Assembly (NCBI RefSeq): GCF_900107095.1
Contig: NZ_FNOR01000001.1
Span: 124,001-188,000, forward strand
Reading direction: 5' to 3'
Origin: Collimonas sp. OK242
GTDB lineage: Bacteria; Pseudomonadota; Gammaproteobacteria; Burkholderiales; Burkholderiaceae_D
Length of the DNA stretch: 64,000 nt
This document shows positions 9,050 through 18,237 of the stretch, piece after piece. The translations under genes were made by a program, and so were the position numbers. The first letter of the stretch is position 1. Every line of letters starts with the position of its first letter. The notes beneath the pieces are model-generated. The model saw only the letters and a list, made by a program, of their open reading frames with translations. It did not search any database and had not been told where the DNA came from.

Positions 9050-9391
9050 GTGAATCAGAAAGTCACTATTAACGGTATCGATATAGAAATGGGCAGCGAC
9101 AATCCCTATGCCGATCTCGGCTTCCCCGATGCCGATGAAATGTTGATCAAGGCCAAGCTGGCGCACCAGATCGCACAGATCGTCAAGAGCCGGCATCTGA
9201 CTCAGCAGCGCGCGGCCGACTTGCTGAGCATGCCGCAGCCTAAACTCTCAGAAATGTTGCGCGGAAAATTCAGGGGCATCAGCCAGGCAAAGATGATTGA
9301 ATGCCTGAATCGCCTCGGGCGCGATGTGGAGATCGTGGTGAAGAAGGGCGGTAGTTCGAGCCTGGGACGCACTCAGGTGGTAGTGGCCTGA
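9050..9391 (+). CDS. higA: HigA-like XRE-family antitoxin
   Basis: A 113-residue protein starting at GTG (9050) behind an AAAGGAG site at 9038-9044. Residues about 38-90 form a helix-turn-helix of the XRE/HTH_37 type (LTQQRAADLLSMPQPKLSEM with the recognition helix at the end). The N-terminal 35 residues are acidic. Such antitoxins bind their toxin and repress the shared promoter. The last 19 bases overlap the end of a decayed permease fragment on the other strand. Confidence 0.85.
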   Translation: MNQKVTINGIDIEMGSDNPYADLGFPDADEMLIKAKLAHQIAQIVKSRHLTQQRAADLLSMPQPKLSEMLRGKFRGISQAKMIECLNRLGRDVEIVVKKGGSSSLGRTQVVVA

Positions 9392-9585
9392 AAATACGCC
9401 GCAGCCCGATCCGCGAACCGGCCCAGTCCCGAACACAGCACAAAATAAATCAAGCCGATGAACATGAATATCTCCGCCGGATAAATAATCAACCGGCTAT
9501 TCACCTGCGCCGCCACGAACGACAGTTCGCCAACGCCGACGATATAGGCCAATGATTTGAATATTGCAAGTTTGTGCGACGTGTT
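9373..9585 (-). pseudogene. C-terminal remnant of an amino-acid ABC transporter permease (HisM/GltK type)
   Basis: Reading the minus strand gives about 70 residues ending in TGA at 9373-9375. They include SLAYIVGVGELSF, QVNSRLIIYPAEIFMF and LIYFVLC. These match the last two membrane helices of polar-amino-acid ABC permeases, including the loop after the EAA region. The homology stops abruptly around 9585 and the upstream frame is unrelated, so no permease N-terminus or start is present. The fragment lies between the antitoxin and the SDR gene and probably survives from a rearrangement. Confidence 0.7.
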
Positions 9586-9678
9586 CAGGCGATGCCGGCC
9601 TTGCACGGAAACGCCGTTAAAATGAGGGAAGTGAATGTAGAAAATCAATGTGGAAAAACCGGTCAAGGGGTACACGAT

Positions 9679-10437
9679 ATGGCAATAACGAAAAAAGTCG
9701 CGTTGGTCACAGGCGCGGGTTCCGGCATCGGCAAGCACATCGCTCTGGCCTTGCTGCGCAATGATTACAGCGTGGTGCTGGCGGGCCGCCGCATCGCGGC
9801 ACTGGAGCAAACACTGGCCGCAGCAGGGGCGCTGGGCGCACATGCCTTGCCGGTGCCTGCGGATGTCAGCGATCCGGCATCGGTCAAGGCGCTGTTTGAA
9901 AAAATCAGGGAACGGTTCGGCCGGCTTGATCTGCTGTTCAATAATGCCGGCATTTTTACCAAGTCGGCGTCGCTGGAAGATGTCGATTTCGCGCAATGGA
10001 AGGCGTCCGTCGATGTCAATCTGAGCGGTGCTTTCCTGTGCACGCAGGAAGCGTTCCGCATCATGAAGGCGCAAACGCCGGGCGGCGGCCGCATCATCAA
10101 TAACGGCTCGATCGCGGCCCATGTGCCAAGGCCCAACTCGGTGGCTTATACCGCGACCAAGCACGCCATTACGGGCCTTACCAAGTCGGCCTCGCTGGAC
10201 GGCCGTAAATACAATATCGCCTGCGGCCAGATCGATATCGGCAATGCCGCCACCGACATGACTGAACGGATGGAGCAGGGCATCTTGCAAGCCAACGGCC
10301 AGATCGCCGTGGAACCGACGATGTCAGTTGAAAATGTCGCCAATGCAGTGCTGTACATGGCTAGTTTGCCGCTGGATGCGAACGTTCAGTTCATGACGGT
10401 GATGGCGACCAATATGCCGTTCATCGGGCGCGGATGA
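9679..10437 (+). CDS. SDR-family NAD(P)-dependent oxidoreductase
   Basis: About 252 residues of the classical short-chain dehydrogenase type. The cofactor motif TGAGSGIG is near residues 11-18, NNAG near 88, the catalytic Ser near 142 and YTATK near 155-159. I chose the ATG at 9679 because AAGGGG lies at 9665-9670 and the Rossmann strand begins a few residues later; the open frame extends upstream to 9574 but that part is not SDR-like. The substrate is unknown and no pathway partner lies nearby. Confidence 0.88.
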   Translation: MAITKKVALVTGAGSGIGKHIALALLRNDYSVVLAGRRIAALEQTLAAAGALGAHALPVPADVSDPASVKALFEKIRERFGRLDLLFNNAGIFTKSASLEDVDFAQWKASVDVNLSGAFLCTQEAFRIMKAQTPGGGRIINNGSIAAHVPRPNSVAYTATKHAITGLTKSASLDGRKYNIACGQIDIGNAATDMTERMEQGILQANGQIAVEPTMSVENVANAVLYMASLPLDANVQFMTVMATNMPFIGRG

Positions 10438-10477
10438 TGCCGGCGCCGCCATGGGGCTGAACGATCGCTTCATCTCC

Positions 10478-10567
10478 AGCTCGACGTTAAATACTTCGTG
10501 GTAACAAAGACGATGGCGTCTGTCGTATAGGGCGCGACCGTTGTTGCACATCGGAAAATGCCGGCGA
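10478..10567 (-). pseudogene. Decayed copy of the flavin reductase C-terminus
   Basis: The DNA at about 10478-10567 aligns by eye with 11200-11293, the 3' end of the flavin reductase gene. Shared blocks include CGACCGTTG, GAAAATGCC/GAAATGCC and the segment encoding EAFNVEL (here EVFNVEL). The copy contains indels and has no start. It appears to be a partial duplication in decay, separated from the intact gene by the DUF3303 gene. Confidence 0.6.
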
Positions 10568-10677
10568 TCCGGCGCATTCATGCTGCGCCAGTTCGCGCCC
10601 GCGATCGGGACTCATTCTTCAGGATTTTATCAATTCGTCCCGCCAACGGGCGCTTGCGCCAATTTGAACACTGCCTT

Positions 10678-10959
10678 TTAGCCGCCGAAGCGCTGCAATA
10701 CCGCAGCCAGCGCTTCATCTTCAAGAACAGGGACCGTCGTTAGTTCCATCAGGTCGTTCCACATCAATGAAAACTCCGCGATGGCCTTTGGATCGTCACT
10801 CTCAATCAGATCAAAGCCGCCGCTTAAATCGACATTTGTCCAGCGTCCCAGCAACGTGACCCCTTTTGGCGGTAGTCCGCCAGTCTTTTTGAAGCGGGCA
10901 ATACTTTCCTCGCGGATCTTCGGGTCAGGTTTCCAAGAGAACGTCGTTATGAATTTCAT
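10678..10959 (-). CDS. DUF3303 domain protein
   Basis: A 93-residue soluble protein starting MKFITTFSWKPD and carrying GRWTN and GFDLIES segments, the typical pattern of DUF3303 (a small ferredoxin-like dimeric fold). A strong AAGGAGG-type ribosome binding site precedes the ATG at 10959. No function is established for the family. It sits between the intact flavin reductase gene and its decayed copy, which suggests it was carried along in the duplication or inserted there. Confidence 0.78.
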   Translation of the reverse strand: MKFITTFSWKPDPKIREESIARFKKTGGLPPKGVTLLGRWTNVDLSGGFDLIESDDPKAIAEFSLMWNDLMELTTVPVLEDEALAAVLQRFGG

Positions 10960-11189
10960 GGGATTCCTCCTTCGTCATCGGTGAAGCGCTGTCTGGCCGG
11001 CGATTTTGTCTTGACTCCTCCTATTGTCCTATCGTTTGAGCAGCGCGTTATGGCGTGCGAACACGCACGCTAAACTGAATGCTAGGTCAGATTAAGCCAA
11101 TATCAATCAGGTATTAAAAAGGTCTGAGCGAAGTTGAAAATCCGCGTCGATTACGGCTGATTCCTTGTCTGCGGGGAATTGAATCCTCG

Positions 11190-11759
11190 TTACGTCTTTA
11201 GTTCGACATTGAATGCTTCGCCGGTGGCAAAAAATGCGCCGCCGGACAAATAATGCAGCGACCGTTGAGCGTCGGCCGGGAAATGCCAGCGGCCTGCCGA
11301 AAAGGCCGTCGCATCGGCCCAGGCGGCGACTACCTCGGCGATAAACAGATCGTAGCGCTGCTGGTTGTGCAGCTCGGGAATCACCTTGCATTCCAGCCAT
11401 GCCAGGCAACCCGAGATTAGCGGTGCAGCAATTTTCTCGGATGGAAATGTCGCGATATCGAGTGCGGAAAATTTGTCGCCATCGCGGCCCGAGCTCGATC
11501 CTACCGCCAGCGTGGTTTCAGCCAATGCCCGTGTCGGAATATTCAAGGCGAACTCGCCTGACGCATCCACCAGTTCACGGGTCAGGGTGCTGCTGTCGAT
11601 CACTACCAAGACTTTGGGTGGATTGAAATCCAACGGCATCGCCCACGCCGCCGCCATCACATTATTTACGCCGGCATGCGCGCTGGTGACGATGGTGGTG
11701 GGGCCGTGATTGAGCAGGCGATAGGCTTTGGCTAATTCTACTGGCTGGATATTTTGCAT
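11190..11759 (-). CDS. Flavin reductase-like (FMN-binding split barrel) protein
   Basis: A 189-residue protein of the flavin reductase domain family. It opens with AYRLLNHGPTTIVTS and has the NNVMAAAWAMPLDFNPP and GEFALNIP segments that shape the flavin site in these split barrels. Members use NAD(P)H to reduce FMN or bind flavin in other roles. Two Cys residues lie in a GCLAWLECKV stretch. The gene lies 81 bp downstream of the end of the nag operon on the same strand and may have its own promoter there. A degenerate copy of its 3' end lies near 10.5 kb. Confidence 0.82.
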   Translation of the reverse strand: MQNIQPVELAKAYRLLNHGPTTIVTSAHAGVNNVMAAAWAMPLDFNPPKVLVVIDSSTLTRELVDASGEFALNIPTRALAETTLAVGSSSGRDGDKFSALDIATFPSEKIAAPLISGCLAWLECKVIPELHNQQRYDLFIAEVVAAWADATAFSAGRWHFPADAQRSLHYLSGGAFFATGEAFNVELKT

Positions 11760-11840
11760 GTGGCTTCCGAGTGTTGCGATAGCCTCTTAGTTTATCCGAG
11801 ATATCGCATCCACTGCGGACAGCAACTCAAGCGAGTCGAG

Positions 11841-12863
11841 CTACTGCGTTTTGGTCACTTTACTCAAATGCCGCGGCTGGTCAGGATCCATGCCGCGCGC
11901 CGCCGCCAGCTGTGCCGCCATGACGTAGAAAGCCTGGATTGCCACGATCGGATCGAGATCCGGAGCAGCGGCGACCGGCAAGGTCAGGTCGCGTGCGGCG
12001 ACATCGTCCGGCGCTGCCAGCAGCACCTTGGCGCCGCGTCCGCGCATTTCTTCGGCCAACTTGAGCAAACCGGCCTGGGTCGGTCCGCGCGTTGCGAAGA
12101 TCAACAGCGGATAGCCTTCGTCGATCAAGGCCATGGGACCATGTTTGATTTCAGCGCCGCTGAAGGCTTCGGCCTGGATGGCCGAGGTTTCCTTGAACTT
12201 CAATGCCGATTCCAAGGCCAGCGGCAAACTGATGCCGCGGCCCACCACCATGATGCGCGAGGAGGGCGCCAGTACTTCGATGGCGGGTGCCCAGTCGAGC
12301 TGGGCGGCGGCGCTCAACGCCTGCGGCAGGGCGTCGATGGCGGCCAGGAATGCGGCGTCGTCTTGCCAATGCGCAGTGAGTCTGGCGGCGGCAACCAGGC
12401 TGGCGATAAAGCTCTTGGTGGCGGCTACGCTCAGTTCGGCGCCGGCATGCAAGGGCATGGTCCATTCGGCGGCAGCGGCCAGCGGCGATGCGGCGTCGTT
12501 CACCAGCGCCACGGTGGTGGCGCCGCTGTCCCGGAAATAACGGATAGGTTCGATCACGTCAGGGCTTTGGCCCGATTGCGAAATAGCGATGGCGAGCGCG
12601 TTGCGGGCGAGCAGCGGCGCTTTGTTCAGGGTCACCAGCGATAGCGGCAGCGAGGCGACAATCCGGCCCAGGCGCGCCATGATCAGATAGGCGCAATAAT
12701 TGGCGGCATGGTCAGAACTGCCGCGCGCCACCGTCAGGATGGTCGACGGCGGTGCGGCCCTGAGACATTGCCCCAGTTGTGCGTAGCGGTCGCTATCCTG
12801 GCTGAGCAGCAAGGCAACATATTCCGCCGCCGAGCGGGCTTCTTTAAGCATCAGCGAGGTCAA
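11841..12863 (-). CDS. nagB-II: SIS-domain glucosamine-6-phosphate deaminase (NagB-II type)
   Basis: A 340-residue protein with two SIS domains (about residues 30-165 and 195-330). Phosphosugar-binding loops include ARGSSDHA near residue 47, ISQSGQSPD near 94 and ATKSF near 149, and the HGPMALID segment near 242 resembles the isomerase half of GlmS. Such glutaminase-less enzymes (NagB-II, AgaS) convert glucosamine-6-phosphate to fructose-6-phosphate plus ammonia and replace the unrelated NagB. The start overlaps the nagA stop by 20 bp. As the last gene of the operon it would complete the conversion of GlcNAc to a glycolytic intermediate. Confidence 0.88.
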   Translation of the reverse strand: MTSLMLKEARSAAEYVALLLSQDSDRYAQLGQCLRAAPPSTILTVARGSSDHAANYCAYLIMARLGRIVASLPLSLVTLNKAPLLARNALAIAISQSGQSPDVIEPIRYFRDSGATTVALVNDAASPLAAAAEWTMPLHAGAELSVAATKSFIASLVAAARLTAHWQDDAAFLAAIDALPQALSAAAQLDWAPAIEVLAPSSRIMVVGRGISLPLALESALKFKETSAIQAEAFSGAEIKHGPMALIDEGYPLLIFATRGPTQAGLLKLAEEMRGRGAKVLLAAPDDVAARDLTLPVAAAPDLDPIVAIQAFYVMAAQLAAARGMDPDQPRHLSKVTKTQ

Positions 12864-13989
12864 TTCTTTCTCCTTCTACATATACGGCTTTGAGTTTGAG
12901 CTGGCGATCCAGCACCAGAATGTCGGCGAAGCAGCCTTCCTTGAGGCGGCCGCGTTCCTGCATGCCGAGATAGTCGGCCGGATAGGTGGAGACGCGCAGC
13001 GACGCCTCGGCTATTTCCAGGCCGAGCGAAACCAGGTTGCGCAAGGCTTGGTCCATGGTCAGGGTGCTGCCGGCCAGCGTGCCGTCGCCAAGGCGGACGC
13101 CGCCCAGGCATTTATGGACAACCTGGCGTCCCAGCATGTACTCGCCGTCCGGCATGCCGGAGGCGGCGGTGGAATCGGTGACGCAATACAGGCGCGGAAT
13201 CGCCCGCAGCGCGGTCTTGATGGCGCCCGGATGGACATGCAGCAGATCCGGGATCAGTTCGGCATATTCGGCGTGGGCCAGGGCGGCGCCGGCCATGCCC
13301 GGCTGCCGATGATGAAATGAACTCATGGCGTTGAACAGGTGGGTAAACCCGGCCGCGCCATTTTTCAGGGCCGCCACGCCATCTTCATAAGTACCCAGGG
13401 TATGGCCGATCTGCACCCGCATGCCGAGTTTGGACAAGGTTTTCACCAACGCCATGTGGCCATTGATTTCCGGCGCGATGGTGATCAGTTTCAACGGCGC
13501 AAAACTGCGCAGCCAATCTACCTGTTCCAACGTCGCGGCGATCGCAAAATCGGGTTGCGCACCGAGCTTGCCGGGATTGATATAAGGGCCTTCCAGATGC
13601 GCGCCCAGCACCCGCGCGCTACCTGCGCGGCGGCCGCGGCAAGCGCGGCCGATCGCGCCCAGCGCTGCTTCCAGTTCTTCCGCCGGTGCGGTCATGGTGG
13701 TGGCCAGCATGCTGGTGGTGCCATGCTGCGCGTGCAGGCGCGAGACCACATGCACCGCGTCGCCGGCTTCCATGATGTCCTTGCCGCCGCCGCCGTGGAC
13801 GTGCAAATCGATAAAGCCCGGCAAAATATAATCGCCGTCGGCCGGCGCGTGCTCCAGCGCATCGCCGCGGATTTCGGTGATCATGTCGCTGAAGCCTATG
13901 CTGCCGGCAACCCAGCCGCCGGTAGTCAAGACGTTGCCATGCAGTTGCGTCGTATCGCTACCCGTGTTGCTGCTCATGCTGCTACTCAT
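12844..13989 (-). CDS. nagA: N-acetylglucosamine-6-phosphate deacetylase
   Basis: About 381 residues of the amidohydrolase superfamily. PGFIDLHVHGGGG carries the metal-binding HxH (His63 and His65), AHLEGPYINP carries the metal Glu, and IGHT, THLFNAM and CVTDSTAASG supply the remaining active-site residues. It removes acetate from GlcNAc-6-phosphate. I chose the ATG at 13989: AGGAG lies ten bases upstream, and the start overlaps the kinase stop as ATGA, a sign of translational coupling. The open frame runs on upstream to 14133, but that part is Arg-rich shadow sequence of the kinase gene. Confidence 0.93.
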   Translation of the reverse strand: MSSSMSSNTGSDTTQLHGNVLTTGGWVAGSIGFSDMITEIRGDALEHAPADGDYILPGFIDLHVHGGGGKDIMEAGDAVHVVSRLHAQHGTTSMLATTMTAPAEELEAALGAIGRACRGRRAGSARVLGAHLEGPYINPGKLGAQPDFAIAATLEQVDWLRSFAPLKLITIAPEINGHMALVKTLSKLGMRVQIGHTLGTYEDGVAALKNGAAGFTHLFNAMSSFHHRQPGMAGAALAHAEYAELIPDLLHVHPGAIKTALRAIPRLYCVTDSTAASGMPDGEYMLGRQVVHKCLGGVRLGDGTLAGSTLTMDQALRNLVSLGLEIAEASLRVSTYPADYLGMQERGRLKEGCFADILVLDRQLKLKAVYVEGERIDLADA

Positions 13990-14921
13990 CTCGTTTCTCC
14001 TACAGACTCTGCTTCGAGCTGCTGGCGCAGCAGCAGCAAGGCGCCGGTTGCGGCGTTGGCGCGCGGCGTAATCGCGCGGGATTTTAGCGGTTCCGGCAGA
14101 TAGGCATGCAGCGGGCCGGCGAGGCCGCCGCACAGGGCGATCGGCAATTGCTGCGAAGGATCGAGCGCGCTGGCGATCTGGGCGATTTCATGGCCCGCCT
14201 TGCGCAAGATGGCGAGCGCGGCTTCATCCTGTCCGGCGTGGGCTACTACCAGCGGCGCCAGTTGCGCAAACAGGCTTTGATTGGCGCTGTTGGCCCAGGC
14301 CAGCACGCGCTCCCGGTTTTCGCCGGCGCTGCAGGTTTCACCACCGCCGCAGAAACGGACGATGGCGCTGGCCAGCGGCCCTCCTGCGGCACGGCCATCC
14401 AGCACGCGCTCCACATGATTGGCTGCGCGCAGGCCGATCCAGCCGCCGCTGGCTTCGTCGCCGGTGATGAAACCCCAGCCGCCGACCTCGCTGCGGCTGC
14501 CATCCGACCGCAAGACTTCGCCGACGCTGCCGGTGCCGATCGCTACCACCACGCCGGCCTGGCCTAAATGCGCGCCCAACAAGGTGGTGAAGGCATCGGT
14601 GCCAATCGCAAGCGCGCCGAAGCCAGGATTCTGCTCAGTAAATTGCGCGGCCCACAGCGGGTTGTTAACACCCGACAAGCCGCAACCTGCTGCAATCGCC
14701 TGCAACGGCGGGCGGCTGATGCCGGCACTCTGAAATGCACTATCCAGCGCCGCGACGATGGCGTCCCAGGCCTTGCCGGCGCCATGCATCAGCGCCGATG
14801 GTCCGCTGCTGCCGTCGGCGACATGACTGCCATCCGGGCGTTCGATGCGGATGTGGGTTTTGGTGCCGCCGCCGTCGACGCCGATCAGATATTCGTACGC
14901 TGTATTCAATTCAACTCCCAC
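13986..14921 (-). CDS. BadF/BcrA-type ATPase, likely N-acetylglucosamine kinase
   Basis: A 311-residue ASKHA-fold protein. YLIGVDGGGTKTHIRI near residues 10-25 is the phosphate-1 loop, GCGLSGVNN lies near 87, and IGTGSVG near 135 is phosphate-2. The family includes glucosamine kinases and eukaryotic-type GlcNAc kinases. Position between the transporter ATPase and nagA indicates that it phosphorylates the imported sugar, probably GlcNAc to GlcNAc-6-phosphate, because no PTS component is encoded here. Glucosamine as substrate cannot be excluded. The stop overlaps the nagA start. Confidence 0.88.
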   Translation of the reverse strand: MGVELNTAYEYLIGVDGGGTKTHIRIERPDGSHVADGSSGPSALMHGAGKAWDAIVAALDSAFQSAGISRPPLQAIAAGCGLSGVNNPLWAAQFTEQNPGFGALAIGTDAFTTLLGAHLGQAGVVVAIGTGSVGEVLRSDGSRSEVGGWGFITGDEASGGWIGLRAANHVERVLDGRAAGGPLASAIVRFCGGGETCSAGENRERVLAWANSANQSLFAQLAPLVVAHAGQDEAALAILRKAGHEIAQIASALDPSQQLPIALCGGLAGPLHAYLPEPLKSRAITPRANAATGALLLLRQQLEAESVGETR

Positions 14922-14963
14922 GCCTTTTTTTGAAGCTGCATAGTTTATCGTGGATCCGCATCA

Positions 14964-16085
<1,122 letters not shown>

Positions 16086-16121
16086 GGAATGTCTCGTCTT
16101 CTGCTGTGTTTTACTTGATGT

Positions 16122-17006
16122 CTACTTTACGGCGCCGGAAGTCAGGCCGCGAATCAATTGCCGGGAGAATATTACGTACATGATCAGGATAGGAATCACG
16201 GCCAGCGACAGTGAAGCCAATACCGAATTCCAGTCGGTCACGTACTGGCCGATGAATTGCTGCACGCCGAGGGTGACGGTTTTGGTTTCATCCGAAGGCG
16301 CCAGGATCAGCGGGAACCACAAGTCATTCCAGGCCGGAATCATGGTGAATACGGCTACCGTGGCAATCGCCGGGCGGATCAGCGGCAGGATGATCTGGAA
16401 GAAGATCTTGAACTCGCCGACGCCGTCGCAGCGCGCCGCATCCTTCAATTCCTTGGGAATCTGGCGGATGAATTCAGACAGTATCATCACCGCCAGCGGC
16501 AGGCCTTGCGCGGTATACACCAGGATCAGCGCACTGCGGGTGTTGATCAGGTTGAGGCCGACCACCAGTTGCAGGATGGAGACAGTGCCGAGCCGGATCG
16601 GAATCATGATGCCCAGCGCCAGATACAGCGCCATCAGGCGGTTGCCGCGGAATTTGTATTCCGACAAGGCCCAGCCAGCCATCGCGCCGAACAGCACGAT
16701 CAGCAGCAGGGAACCCAAGGTGACCACCAGGCTGTTGCCGAAGTACAGCATGAAATTAGTGTTGTGCAATACCTTTTCAAAGCCGATCAGGGAAAACGAC
16801 TCCGGCGTCGGGAACGCCAGCGGGTTATCGAAGATGGCGTCGCGCGACTTGATCGAATTGATCAGGATCAAGGCAATCGGAAACAGCGCGATCACGGCAT
16901 AGGCGCACAGCACCACGTGGACCCAGATGCGGCCCAGGTTGGCAAGCCGGCTAGGGCGGACAATCGGCGCAGCTGCGACTGGAGAGAGCGAGGAAATGGA
17001 TGTCAT
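16122..17006 (-). CDS. Sugar ABC transporter permease, MalG type
   Basis: A 294-residue inner-membrane protein with six predicted helices. The cytoplasmic EAA loop appears as DAARCDGVGEFKIFFQIILP near residues 187-206, the site that docks with the ATPase. It pairs with the MalF-type permease encoded just upstream (12 bp between them). Together they form the CUT1 transmembrane channel. The N-terminus has a roughly 20-residue cytoplasmic extension before the first helix. Confidence 0.92.
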   Translation of the reverse strand: MTSISSLSPVAAAPIVRPSRLANLGRIWVHVVLCAYAVIALFPIALILINSIKSRDAIFDNPLAFPTPESFSLIGFEKVLHNTNFMLYFGNSLVVTLGSLLLIVLFGAMAGWALSEYKFRGNRLMALYLALGIMIPIRLGTVSILQLVVGLNLINTRSALILVYTAQGLPLAVMILSEFIRQIPKELKDAARCDGVGEFKIFFQIILPLIRPAIATVAVFTMIPAWNDLWFPLILAPSDETKTVTLGVQQFIGQYVTDWNSVLASLSLAVIPILIMYVIFSRQLIRGLTSGAVK

Positions 17007-17018
17007 GAGCGGTCCTCG

Positions 17019-17942
17019 TTACAGTTCGTAGCGTGTCAGCTTGCGCTGCACGAAATAGAAATAGCTGGCAACGCCGAGCAGGATTACCAGGAACATCAGG
17101 GTTGCCACTGCGGCTCCCATGGTCGGGCTGCCGATCTGCGCCTGGTAACCGAAGAAGGTGCGGTAGAAGAAGGTGCCCAGGATGTCGGTGCTGTAATTAG
17201 GGCCGGCCAGCGCTCCCTTGACCGAATAGATCAGGTCGAAGGCATTGAAATTGGCGACAAAAGTCAGGATAGTCACCAGTCCCAGCGTCGGCAGAATCAG
17301 CGGCAGCTTGATCTGCCAGAAAATACGGAACGAACTGGCGCCTTCGGCATACGCCGCTTCCAGCACTTCTTCCGGCACCGCGAGCAGGGCCGCATAGATC
17401 AGCATCATCGGGATGCCGACGTATTGCCAGACCGAGATCAGGCCCAGGGTCAGCAGCGCGCTGCTTTCTTGTCCCAGCCATGGCGCAAAATAGTCGCCCA
17501 GGCCGACATGCGTCATCAAGCCTTCGCCGACGCCCCACAGCGGCGACAGGATCAGTTGCCAGATGAAGCCGATGATCACCACCGACAGCAGGGTCGGCAG
17601 GAAAATCAGCGTGCGGTAGGTGCGGGCGCCGCGCAGGCCCTTGAGGCTGAATAGCGTGGCAAGCAGCAGGCCGATCGGATTTTGCAGCAGCATGTGAATC
17701 CCGAAAAATTTCAGGTTGTTCAGCATGGCGTTCCAGAATGCCTTGGACCAGTCCGAATCGAACAGGATGGTGTGGTAATTGGCGAGGCCGACGAAACTGT
17801 GGACGCCGGCGTCGTTGCTGGTATAAAAGCCCAGGCGCAGGGTATCCAATAAAGGCAGCGCGCTGAACATGGAATAGATGATGACTGCTGGCGCCAGGAA
17901 TATCGCGATGTGCCAGGGGAATCTCTTTTTTTGAAGATACAT
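17019..17942 (-). CDS. Sugar ABC transporter permease, MalF type
   Basis: About 307 residues with six membrane helices and an EAA loop (EAAYAEGASSFRIFWQIKLP). I prefer the ATG at 17942 (MYLQKKRFPWHIAIFL...), the usual beginning of CUT1 permeases, although the ribosome binding site is weak. The frame is open to 18086, and that extension has no permease character. It follows the binding-protein gene after a 295-bp gap that contains a G-run hairpin, so its expression may be lower than that of the binding protein. Confidence 0.9.
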   Translation of the reverse strand: MYLQKKRFPWHIAIFLAPAVIIYSMFSALPLLDTLRLGFYTSNDAGVHSFVGLANYHTILFDSDWSKAFWNAMLNNLKFFGIHMLLQNPIGLLLATLFSLKGLRGARTYRTLIFLPTLLSVVIIGFIWQLILSPLWGVGEGLMTHVGLGDYFAPWLGQESSALLTLGLISVWQYVGIPMMLIYAALLAVPEEVLEAAYAEGASSFRIFWQIKLPLILPTLGLVTILTFVANFNAFDLIYSVKGALAGPNYSTDILGTFFYRTFFGYQAQIGSPTMGAAVATLMFLVILLGVASYFYFVQRKLTRYEL

Positions 17943-18237
17943 ACCGGTTTTCTTTGAGTGCAAGAAACGCAGTTCGCCCGGGGGCGCAACGACTGTCACG
18001 GGGGAGATCGTGACAGCCGCTACGGCCCCGCTGAGCGGACCATGGACGTGATGACGGCTTATTTTTGTGTCAGTGCCGTTCTTCACGGACCTGCCTTGGC
18101 GGCAGGCCTTGGCTGCAAGTGTAGTACTACTCTGGAGAATCTACACCTGCCAGCTTGTCGGCAAAGGGCGGGGGGGGGGGCGATCTGCAACCCCGCCCGC
18201 GCCAACAGATGGCATTATTGCAATGCTGGCAACAAGC
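17943..18237 (-). other. Intercistronic spacer between binding-protein and permease genes
   Basis: This 295-bp spacer holds no convincing gene. It contains the G11 tract and GC hairpin described separately, and some short repeats. A spacer of this kind after an abundant periplasmic binding protein often carries a processing or partial termination signal that sets the binding protein to permease ratio. Confidence 0.5.
18166..18198 (-). terminator. G-run hairpin after the binding-protein gene (attenuator or mRNA-stabilising stem)
   Basis: GGGCGGGG at 18166-18173 pairs with CCCCGCCC at 18191-18198, giving an eight-bp GC stem, and a run of 11 G (18170-18180) lies within it. In the minus-strand mRNA the C-run would allow several pairing registers. 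It lies 39 bp after the binding-protein stop. There is no U-tail, so an mRNA-end stabiliser or partial terminator is more likely than a full terminator. Homopolymer slippage could change the stem. Confidence 0.55.

Noticed and set aside
9586-10290. Long minus-strand open frame antisense to the SDR gene
   Set aside because: It is the reverse shadow of the SDR gene; only its last 70 residues, outside the SDR gene, resemble a protein family.
13990-14133. N-terminal extension of nagA
   Set aside because: The sequence is Arg-rich, overlaps the kinase gene and has no amidohydrolase character, while a good ribosome binding site lies before the ATG at 13989.
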